Origin: Diplodia intermedia
Lineage: Eukaryota; Ascomycota; Dothideomycetes; Botryosphaeriales; Botryosphaeriaceae
Assembly: GCA_021495925.1 (NCBI GenBank)
Contig: JAKEKT010000014.1
Coordinates: 186,001-250,000 of the forward strand
Reading direction: 5' to 3'
DNA: 64,000 nucleotides
Both the position numbers and the translations under genes were made by a program. The notes beneath the pieces are model-generated. The model saw nothing but the letters and a program-made list of their open reading frames with translations, was not told the DNA's origin and did not search any database. Shown piece after piece: positions 55,098 through 64,000 of the stretch. The number at the start of each line of letters is the position of its first letter. Positions within the stretch are counted from its first letter, which is position 1.

Positions 55098-56201
55098 GGT
55101 TGAGGGCGAGGCGAGGGGCAGGGCGGCAGCGATGGCGAGTGAATGGCGCAAGGTAACGCGCTCGTGGTGGAAACGTCACTCGGGGCGGGACGGAACCAGC
55201 AGGACGGGCTGCTCAGCGGGGGATTGGGCCCATCTGCACACCTATTGCTGTGTAAGGGTTGCGTGCGGTGAGAGGAATTGGCGAATCGAAGGCACGAGGG
55301 ATGGTGGCTAGGATGCGGGCGCTCAAGCAGTTAACCTATGGCCCCAAATTTTTACCCCGGGCCGCCTGGTGCTTCTAGCTCGCCGGGCACGGTTGTGGCG
55401 CGCCCATGGACGTGTCCGGCCTGTGGCATTCGCCGAGGTGCGCGTTGTCCGGCAGTCGAACTTTTTTCCTGACAGCCCCCCACATGCACGCACCTGTTGT
55501 GTCGCACAGCCTGCGTGATCGCCCCTCATGCATCCACGCGTGGCGCTCTCAGCCGGAGACATGTGCCATGACGCCGCGCCACGCCACATCACGATGCAAA
55601 TCGAATTACATACACCAAGCGTGCACTATTGCGTCTATTTTGCGAGGCCGAGTCTTCCATTCCCCCGCAAGTCACGCAGAGTTTTACCCGCCGCGCACCT
55701 GACCAGAGCCCGCCAAAGCTTCCATCATGAGCCGACGTCCGGCTCGTCCTTCTGCGCACTGGGACCACATGCGGGCGTTGCTGCAAGCGGTGCATCGCCT
55801 AGGCCCTCTGCCCCTCTGGTCCGCGACTGCTAGCTCCAGCGTTAAGGAATCCCCCGCTTTGCTAGCCATAAGCTTCAGCTCATCAGCTGCGTCCCATCGC
55901 TCTCCCATCCAACCATCCGAGGGCTTCCTGCTGGACACAGTAAGACGTGTGTGCTAACCTCGTCCCGAAGCGCTCGGTCCGCATTAACTTTGGCCCCTTC
56001 CTTTGGGATGCCGTGCCATTGGCGTGAATACGCTTCCCGGGAGTAAGAGCAAGCCCGTTGCGCCCAGCCTTCTCTCGCCGACACCGGCGCGCATGCTGCA
56101 GGACACTGTGCCGCGCGGGCGATGCACCAGAGCGGCAGGACGGCTCGGCTTTTCCCGAGCAGCGTTCAGTCGTACGTATCTTATCTCAGATGGTGCAAGA
56201 A
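55098..56201. other. Gene-free interval
   Basis: Upstream of the Vsb1-like gene and downstream of PSF1, both on the minus strand. Open frames here lack motifs. Nothing further is supported. Confidence 0.5.
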
Positions 56202-57105
56202 TCAAGTGAGCCGCTGCAGGTAGCCCTGTTGAATGAGCCGTTCGACGTCGCCCTGACGCACGTAGAACTGGCTGTTCTTCGTCAAGGTGATGGCCCTGGG
56301 TAAAGCGTTAGCCTATACTTGCTCCGCACAGGAACGCGGCGTTGCCAGGGACCGTTGAACAGGCGATCCCGGGACCCGCCCCGGCGGCCGTGAGCCAAGG
56401 CATCTTGATATTACTTGAGGGGTAAAGATGGGGAGAAAGCATGGGAAAAACGGGATTGACACGTACCCATACTCTGTCTGGATCTCGCCCGCGTCCTTGA
56501 GTACTCGTACATCGATGAACAAATCGCGCGGAGGCTCCAGGCTTCCGGTGAGGTCAATATCAGTCCACTGGCCCTTGTAGGCAGCCAGCAAATCGCTGTA
56601 TTGCCTCACATACTCCTCCTCCTCGGGGCTGAGGCTGCTGCCACTGCCCATGTCGCCGCTCAGGTCCTTGCCACCGGCCTGCTGCCCCTGCTGTTGTTGC
56701 TGCTGCATCTGCTGCTGCCGCTCGAGCACGTCGATCCCGTTCCAGCACATCTCCTCCAGCTTGTCCGAGCGCGTTCGGTGGTATGCCAGCAGGCAGCGCT
56801 TGTTCCGGCGCATGGCGAGATGGTCGACGAGGAGCGCGCATGCCGCCGCCGGGTCCGCCGACGGATTGAAGGAACTCTGGGAGCTTGTGATGCGGTTCGC
56901 AATTTCGCGTGTTTCAAGGATTACTTGATGCGCGATTTCGGATTGATATGGGGGGAGCGATTGAAGAGCCAATGTCCTTTTGGCGTGCTGTACCTTTGGG
57001 CGTGTTAGGACAGTGACCGCGCCAGGCGTGGGGAGGGCGTAAAGGGCGTAGGAGCGAGGGCAAAGTCCTTCAACCTACTAGTTTGGTTCCAAGCTCTCCG
57101 TGCAT
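56202..57105 (-). CDS. PSF1: GINS complex subunit Psf1
   Basis: Exons 57105-57079, 56993-56467 and 56295-56202 give 215 residues. The 9-codon first exon MHGELGTKL joins VQHAKRTLALQSLPPYQSE, the family N-terminus. The conserved core includes MRRNKRCLLAYHRTRSDKLE, EEEYVRQYSDLLAAYKGQWT and DLTGSLEPPRDLFIDVRVLK. The last exon supplies the small C-terminal B domain (ITLTKNSQFYVRQGDVERLI, ending QRLT), which in human Psf1 is needed for replisome activity. A Gln-rich insert (about residues 97-110) sits in the middle, as in other fungi. Psf1 with Sld5, Psf2 and Psf3 forms GINS, part of the CMG replicative helicase in the nucleus. Confidence 0.93.
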
Positions 57106-60100
57106 CGTGCCTCCCTTTCCTTATTATTTTTCTTTTCGTGCGGTCTGGGCGTGCGGGCGTTATGGTCAGGAACCGTCAAGCTCGCGGGCTCCTTGAGCTG
57201 CTTGATATTGGTGTTGTTGACTTCGGCGAGGCGCGCCGGGCTGGACGCGGACGCGCTAAGTAGATAGGGAATGACCGCATGCCCGCCGGCATCCCCCTTC
57301 CACCCCCACTCCAAGCTTCCTCGCTAGCATCGAAGCAAGAACCATCGACCTTGCAGACCGATCTTCTTCTCCAGACATGCTCATGTGAAAGGAAAGTCCG
57401 ATCGAGGGAGAGGTTTCCCAATTTGTGTCACCTGGGGAAACAAAGGATAGCCGTCCCATGATACAGCAGGTAGTACGAAGAAATTTCTTTGCCATAGAAT
57501 AAAAGTACCGTCTTCCGTGTCGGTTCTCCTTCATCTCTACGTCTCTTCAGGCTGCGTGTTGCGCCACGTAGAGTCCAGCTGATTCGGTTCCTTGTTTCGA
57601 TCACATCGGTCCTATTGCAGTGTGAGCTTATATATGGATAAGAGTTCTGGAAAGTGTGCAGAATCCGACCTGTCTCGGCTTTACTAAGAGACCTACATAT
57701 CAGGAGTGCACTCCAATCCGTACGCCCGAGCCTGTGCCTCATGCATTCCAGTTTACCTTAATCTTCATGCACCTCCCTGCAAAGTCTACAAGACAGCGGC
57801 TCGATACCGATATAGCTACATCATCTGCCTCCGAAAACCAACAGCTACAGAAGGACTTCCTTAACGCCGGCATCTCCAATTTACGCACACCTCGGATTCC
57901 CAACGGTAGGACCCGGCTGGACTCGAGTCTGAACATCTCCTTAATTTCACTTTCGCTTATGGGAGCGATAAGTTCGCTCGGAGAGCAACGACATAAGAAG
58001 CCAGAAAATATCGCAGCAGTCGGACAGATACTACTAGACCCTTCTACTCACCCAGCCTTTCAAAATACAGAGACTTTTCGATCGTGACTGCGGCAAACGT
58101 CACCGATCTGCGGCACCTTCCAGACGTCGCCTCACTCCAAACGTTACTGGCCGGCGTCGCCATCCAACCATCACCCATCGGCGCCTTCCTCCCGCGTCAC
58201 TCGCACAACGGTGACCGAGAATGGAGAGTCGGTACCGCCCTTAGTAAGCGCTCACTGGAACGAGTCTGATAATCACAAACGCCATCGCCAACGTCTTCCT
58301 TGCTCAAATTTCGCTCGACAACGCCGAAAGGACTACCGTCGCCAGGACTACCGTCGCCATGCTCCACCAAGCGTCCCCGAGAGGCCTCTTCCTCGCTCCG
58401 CGTTCGCTCGACGACCTTGGAAGGACTGCCGCCGCCATCCTTCACTCAGCAGACATCTCCCAACAACGCTCCCATGGTGGTACCATTGAAGAATGGATGG
58501 GTATTACCGTCAAGGAATGCCCGCGGAAGGTGGTCCTGTACTGAATAAGGATGCGATGAAACGTTTGGAGTTGCGGATGGCTTGATAAAGCATGTGGAAA
58601 ACCAATGCCCAGAGTTTTTGCTGACACTTTAGACACAGGAAGCTCTCACCGTTCATCAAAGGACACACGGACATCAGAATAGACGGAGGGGTGCCGCCGA
58701 AGGTTTCCTCCGGTCTTTCACAGGCGTACATAAAGGCAGCTCATAACATGAGGATACCACTCGACTGGACGAAGGACATGAGGATTGAAGATAACCGCTT
58801 TGCGGATATGACGCCGGCCGGCGTTCAAGAACCAGGCTCAAACACCACCATGGACAAGCCCTTTGCACGCATACGGAGGCAACCTTCCAGCCCGAGAGAC
58901 CTCTGCGCTAGAAAGCGCGACACTGATCAAAACTCTACCTTTTTTCGCCCTTCTTTACTGTCTTCCTTGCGTCGATGCTCAAAGAACATACAAGACTATG
59001 CTATCTGCTCTACCTGGTATTGGAGAAGTAATATGCCTATCGAACTTGAGCTCTTCTTTCAGAGTCGAGGCATAGAGTTACCAACGCGCGAGCAACATCT
59101 ATGCTGACTGGTCCCAGAAGCACCATTCGTGTCCAAAGAGGTTTCTACCACAGCCGGTGACAAAAGAATTTGGCCCTGTCAATGTCATTCCACTGAAGAT
59201 ATTGTACCATACTTGCACATGGCAAGTATGGCGTCCTATGCAAAGCCTTTATAGAGGGCTTAAGTCTTACAGAGCCTGTTGTGCTATGACTCTCTATTCT
59301 CAGAGGCGAAGGGAAGAGAGACTGCCGCTCCATTTGCCCTCTACTGCCCTCCGCATACTTTTACAGTCACGCCGATTCCACACATCAACCTGTCCATCAA
59401 CCCGAAGTCCCGAAGTCTCGAAACCCGCGCTTTGAAACCAATGGCATGGACAAGCAGCAAGCACCATGACGCAATCAGAAGTCAGATATGGATTGGTCTA
59501 TCATGGCCACCCCGTCCGTTTTTTTCCTTTTCCCGATTGAAATCATGACAAAAAGCCTAGAACACCGCATTGGTCGCCTGCCTAGCCATGTTGCCTGCCC
59601 CTACTGGACGTTCCCGCGCCAACCATCATCATCCATTGTTCGACGACCGGCCGACCAACCGAGACCCCGCTCCCGTTTCCAACCCAGTATCATCACCCTT
59701 CCCGATGTCGCCGTCCGCTTTATGTGGCCGTGTCAATACAAGCATTTCCTTACACGCAAGAAAGAAGTAAAGAAAGGGAGAGATGGCAACAAAAAAGAAG
59801 GGAATAAGGGAATAATAAAAAGTGTAATGATAGGATAAGAGATAAAGGAAAAAAGGATTAAGGTAGGAGATGAGTAGGACAGTACGAAAAGCAAGACAAA
59901 AATAAAGACAAGAGTGCCGCCCGCCCGCCCCTCATTAGCCTCCGTTAAAAACAACGCCGGATCCTATGCAGCAGCTTTCCCTCCCTTCATACATCTTTCG
60001 AAGCAGGAAAAAAACAGGAAAGAGCCAGGGGTGTGAGGCCCGACAGGGTGCCGCCGCCGCCGCCACCTCCTCATCTATCACAGACAGCCGCCAGGTCGCT

Positions 60101-60234
60101 CGCCCACTTGATCTTGTCTAGGAAAGTGGAAGATCACACATGCGCCAATTGGGAATAACCGGTCGCGGAAGCCAAGTAGTTCGCCGCCCCCCCATCATCA
60201 TCAACGCCGCACACACGCCACACTCCCAGCGGAC
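57106..60234. other. 3.1 kb gene-poor stretch with imperfect repeats
   Basis: No frame shows a recognised family. The interval is less GC-rich than coding DNA. At 58312-58445 a unit containing GCTCGAC..C......AAGGACT.CCG.CGCC occurs twice, with the inner AGGACTACCGTCGCC itself doubled. The open frame at 58691-59107 (plus) has no motif. It may contain relics of a gene or repeat; the last 400 bp should include the HMG factor's 3' UTR. Confidence 0.45.
58312..58445 (+). repeat. Imperfect direct repeat
   Basis: Two copies of TTCGCTCGAC followed by an AAGGACT(A/G)CCG(T/C)CGCC core, about 80 bp apart; in the first copy the AGGACTACCGTCGCC core is tandemly duplicated. No function is apparent. Confidence 0.6.
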
Positions 60235-62031
60235 TCAATTCCCCGGCCCCCCTGTTGTCGTCGGCTCGTCCATCCACTTGTCAAACTCGCTTGCCGGCTC
60301 CATCGGCATAAGGCTCGCGTCGACCTGCCACTCGGCGGGCTGATGGTCCGGCGGCGCCTCGCTCAGGAAAGCCGGGTAGCCGTTCTCGTCGTACGCACCG
60401 CCGAACTGCTGCTGCCCGTCTTCGTGCTGCGCGAAAACGGGTTCGCCTGCACCGAGGCCGAGGAGCATGGGGTCGAGTTGCGAATCGCCGGGTGTTCCCA
60501 CCATGCCGTGTTGAGAGAAGCCGAGTTGGAGGAGGTCGTGGTCGTGGGCGCCGCCGGGGAGGCCGAGGAGGGCGTGTTGGTGGGGGTGCTGGTGGTGATG
60601 GTAGACGGGCGACATGGTGTGCTGTTGGCGCTGCTGCAGCATGCCCGGGTGCTCCATGCGGTGCATGCGGACGTCTTCGATGCCGGCGCCGTGTGGGTGG
60701 ACGGTGGTCTGGTAGTACTGGTGGTGCATGTCGGCCGACATGCCCAGGGCGGCGGGCGGCGGGCGGCCGCCGTTGGTGGCCTCCCAGGCGGATTTGTTGA
60801 CGCCGTTGTTGTTGGGGCCGAAGTTGGTGTGCTCGTCGAAGGAGGGTTGCTGACGCCTGTGCAGGGCCTTGTGGTTGCGCGAACGGCGGGCTGAAGGATT
60901 CCACTCGGCGTCCGGGTCGTCGACCTCGCTGCGCTCGCTGGCTTCTTCGTCGGAGTAGGTGCCTTTACGCTTGCGCGCGGCGGGCGTCGTCTTGCTGGGC
61001 GAGAACTTGTAGTCCGGGTGGGCGTTCTGGTGGTTGATGCGCTCGATCTTGGCCAGGTCGTTGTAGTGCTCGCGCACCTCGGGCGGCTCCATCGGCCAGC
61101 TCTCCCCCGACACCGACGACACGACCTGGTGGTTGTTCTGCAGGCACCAGATCTTGGTACGCTCCGCGTACGCAGACCGGTAGAGCATGAAGGAGTTCAT
61201 GGGCCGCGTGATGTAGCCGTTGCGCTTCGTCGCCTCCGCCTTCCGCTGCTCCGCCGACCGGTGCACCCATTCCTCCATGTTCTTGACCGGGATGTGGTCG
61301 TAGTCCTTCGTCAGCACGCTCAGGGGCATGGTGAGCTTCGGCGTCTTGACCTTGGCCTTGGGCTCGCCCGACTTCTTCTTCGACTTGGTCGGGCGCGCTT
61401 TGGGGACGGGCGACGCGGTGCGGGCAGCCGACGTGCCACTCCTGGTCCTCCGCCCGCCATCGCTTGCCGTCGCCGACCTCGGCGTTGGCGGGGTATGAGC
61501 TTGCATGCCTTGGTGCATATACTGCTACATTGTGAGCACCTGCGGACTTTGAAGGAGCCAGGAAGAACTTACGGGAAGCCCGTGGTAGACGTGCCCGTCA
61601 TCGTGGTAAAAGGTGGGTCCAGGGCCTCCATAGCCGTCCTGCGCCAGCGATTGCTTAGCCAACAACCTTCCCAAAACGGACATATTGACGGTATCAAGAG
61701 CCTCGAGCAGTGTCAAAGACTGGTGATTGCGGGCGCGGCTTACCATTGAAATGCCCAGGCCAACCTCGCTCTGGCCATGTGGCTCCGGGTAACTGCTGAC
61801 ATTGTACTGGGGGCTCATGTACGGCCCGCTGGTCTGCGGGTGCTGCAATGGGCCCGGTGATGCGTACGTGGACTGTGCGCGAGAGTTCTCGTACTGCGAT
61901 TCGTCGACCTCGTACTTGTACGGTGTGCTGGCGTTGTGCTGCACCAGGTGGTGAAGCTCATATTGCAGCTCGGCCGGCACGCTGGGCGGTGTCGGAGGGT
62001 GTCGCTGCATCATTCGTTCCGCTTTCAACAT
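60235..62031 (-). CDS. HMG-box transcription factor (MATA_HMG/Ste11-like)
   Basis: Exons 62031-61744, 61638-61573 and 61524-60235 give 547 residues. The HMG box lies at about 224-293: YITRPMNSFMLYRSAYAERT, NHQVVSSVSGESWPMEPPEV, then YNDLAKIERINHQNAHPDYK. This sequence-specific type is used by fungal mating-type and Ste11-like sexual development regulators, though it is not a canonical MAT1-2-1. A basic SPVPKARPTKSKKKSG stretch precedes it, and KTTPAARKRKG follows as a likely nuclear signal. The C-terminal half is His/Gln/Gly-rich. The first intron (105 bp) is a multiple of three without a stop, so an unspliced form adds 35 residues. The start chosen is MLKAERMMQRH; MMQRHPPTP, six codons in, is an alternative. 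Confidence 0.87.
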
Positions 62032-64000
62032 GATCCGTGGGGGAAAGCGCACCGCCGTTTGCTGAGAGGTCGCCTGTTCGAGCTACTATGCCACAGACGC
62101 ACAAGACTCCACTGCCGTCGCACGAGAAGTCGCGATAGAAGACGTGAGGCCGCTGGTGGTACTCGGGGAGCCACTGCCGTTGGGAAGTTTCGCCTTGTAG
62201 AGGTCGGGTTCCTTTTGGAAGGCTTCTGGAAGGCTTCTGTGGATCAAGATCGGGTTGACGGCTGAGTGGTGCAGGATATCAACTGAACTGCGTGTGTCAG
62301 CGCCTGCTTCTTCCCGTCGTTTCTGCAATGCAAGGGGCTTGTCTCTCTGCATTGACGCGGGCTGGAGCAGGAGGGGAGCCTTTGGGGACGGACCTGTCGC
62401 GGGTACCTGCCGCCCGTCGTGCGTGTTATGTCTGTGCAGACAGCTCAGCGGGTGGAGATGCAGCAGCAAGCAGTCGCGAAGTGCTATGCGGCTCCGGGCG
62501 TGGCGAGTAGACGCTGTCTCAGGCGCTGCTTCTTTGTTGCGGAGCTCTAGACCGACGGCAAGCAGACGGCGACAAATCGGCCGGCCGGCGTAGCAGCAGT
62601 CCTTTGTCCGGCGACAGCAGGTCCGCCGGGGCAGTTATTTGTAGCGAAGAGGGCCGTCGAGGTTGACCGCATACGTAGGAGATCGGAGGCCGGGCGGCTG
62701 AAGACGGACGACCAATGGGGCCGGATTCGTAGAGGTCAAGACCACTTCTCTTGGTGGCTGTTTTGGGACGAGAGACCTGGCAACTGACGCCTCTGGGGTT
62801 TTTGTGAAGATGGAGAGGGCGGGAGGCTGGCCCGCCACGCGCAGCGGTTGCTTGGACGCTCGAAATGGAACGAAAACGGTCAAACAAGTCGACTACTCAC
62901 GCAAAGTAGGCCGGACGTTACACACGCAAGGCTTCGAGGGCCTGGCATTCCTACTACCAGTTCCCAATTTACCAGCCGCTGGCCGTCAGGGTGCCAAGGC
63001 TGAGTGGACCGAAAGCAGTATGTTTCGCGGCCATGGTATGCGCGGCACTACCTGCTTCTTGGGCTCTCCCGCCTGGCCGGGCTGATGGCAGAAGCCACCT
63101 CCGTTTGAAGAATGGCTGTCTCACTCTGGAACTAGCAGGGATCACCTGCGAGGTCGCGGGTGACTAATGCTGCCCGCTGCCCTCTGCGCCGGTGCTAAGG
63201 CCCGCACTCTAAGACAAGCGTCAGTGTCACCGCCGCCGCGATCTAGCGAGTGGATGCGGATCATGCGTGTTCCCTGGGAGCCCAGCACATGTGGCTGGAG
63301 AGGCGCAAGGGCGCTTATCCTCCACGGGGCGCGGCCGGGTTGTGGGAGCAGCAACTGCTCTGTGGTCGCCCGGGCTGCATCAGGCGACAGCAGAGCCAAG
63401 GCGTCTGCAAGCTGCCAGATGCAGGGCTCGGTTGCTTCCGGTGAGCACCAGGGACGAACGGCGTCTGCGTGCGGCTGATTGGCACCATCAATCACCATGC
63501 AGTGCGGGTAGCCGCAGCCCGGAGCAGCCCCCAATCGGTGAGCACGTCGGCTGGGTCGGAGCTGCAGAGCAGCGCCACATCTGCCATGGGAGCCATGGTC
63601 ATCCAGCGGCTGAGGTCGAGCTGATGCCGATTGATATCGAGGTGTCGTCTTCCGAATGCATACGGCCCGGTACGCTAGAAGGTGCGAAAACGTTCGCTTC
63701 CGCTTTGCCCGCCATGGACGTCCGCCATGGAGCCCGGCACGACCGAGAGCTAGCAGTTGACGCGCCTGGACCACGGCGGAAGCATGTACCGTCCACTCAC
63801 GGGGCCATCTCGTCCAGTGTGCAGGGATGGGCCCCGCCCGCTATGAAGCAGGTGTTCCAGAGTTGGAGTGCTTTCGTCAGGAATAACGGCCTTTGCTATG
63901 CCCCATCAGGATAGAACAGCGCCCGTTCCCATGGCCGGCGGGCGTTTCAACATTGAAGCGAAAGCGACGTCCTGTCCCCAAAGGACCACCATGCAGTAGC
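62032..64000. other. Interval without a supported gene to the window end
   Basis: The first several hundred bases should be the promoter and 5' leader of the HMG factor. ORFs further on overlap in several frames, are GC-driven and show no recognisable motif. Nothing else is seen. Confidence 0.5.

Noticed and set aside
7697..56300. Functional cluster of replication factors (Orc6, SPRTN, Psf1)
   Set aside because: They are spread over 50 kb with unrelated genes between them; chance co-location is the simpler reading.
58691..59107. Plus-strand ORF of 138 codons
   Set aside because: No recognised motif, no neighbouring exons, and position in a gene-poor stretch.
62086..62469. Minus-strand ORF of 127 codons upstream of the HMG factor
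   Set aside because: No ATG-supported motif; it probably lies in the 5' leader or promoter.
1..64000. CRISPR array, prokaryotic operons or intact transposon
   Set aside because: No regularly spaced identical repeats, no transposase, integrase or reverse transcriptase motifs and no long terminal repeats were seen; introns throughout show a eukaryotic source.

Overview
This window is nuclear DNA of a filamentous ascomycete fungus (Pezizomycotina). The evidence is short GT-AG introns (mostly 50-110 bp), GC-rich coding sequence on both strands with no operons, and families typical of such fungi: eqolisin protease, NACHT-ankyrin receptor, many MFS transporters, DUF2235 hydrolase and an SLC26-STAS-cNMP transporter. 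I cannot fix the class from sequence alone. I see no rRNA, convincing tRNA, CRISPR array or intact transposon. Gene models were spliced by hand from donor and acceptor sites, and reading phase was checked across every junction.

Layout. 0-9 kb: sugar transporter cut by the window edge (-), F-box-like protein (-), Flr1/Mdr1-type drug antiporter (+), Orc6 (+). 9.5-16.5 kb: alpha/beta hydrolase (+), a possible decayed gene (-), a secreted protein with two eqolisin domains (-), SPRTN/Wss1-like DNA-protein crosslink protease (-). 16.9-24.6 kb: TBC Rab-GAP (+) sharing a divergent promoter with SPRTN, then a NACHT-ankyrin NLR-like protein (-). 25.5-34.1 kb: Cys-rich membrane protein (+), DUF2235 hydrolase (-), unrecognised 644-aa protein (-), PHS-type phosphate transporter (+). 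34.4-46.5 kb: Gln-rich protein (-), Dal5-type permease (+), mitochondrial HMG-box protein (-), UBTD-type ubiquitin-like protein (-), PH-domain protein with repeated Ser-Phe-Gly motifs (-). 46.5-50.9 kb has no convincing gene. 50.9-64 kb: Vsb1-like vacuolar transporter (-), GINS subunit Psf1 (-), a long gene-poor stretch, an HMG-box transcription factor (-), and an empty end.

The genes are independent eukaryotic units. Functional themes are DNA replication and repair (Orc6, Psf1, SPRTN), membrane transport (six carriers), self/non-self sensing (NLR) and secretion. The points most worth a second look are the tandem eqolisin with one domain lacking the catalytic Gln and a duplicated dibasic linker, the NLR with an unrecognised N-terminal domain, the UBTD gene whose first coding exon is only ATG, the PH protein with five short repeated motifs, and two in-frame introns that could yield alternative proteins.
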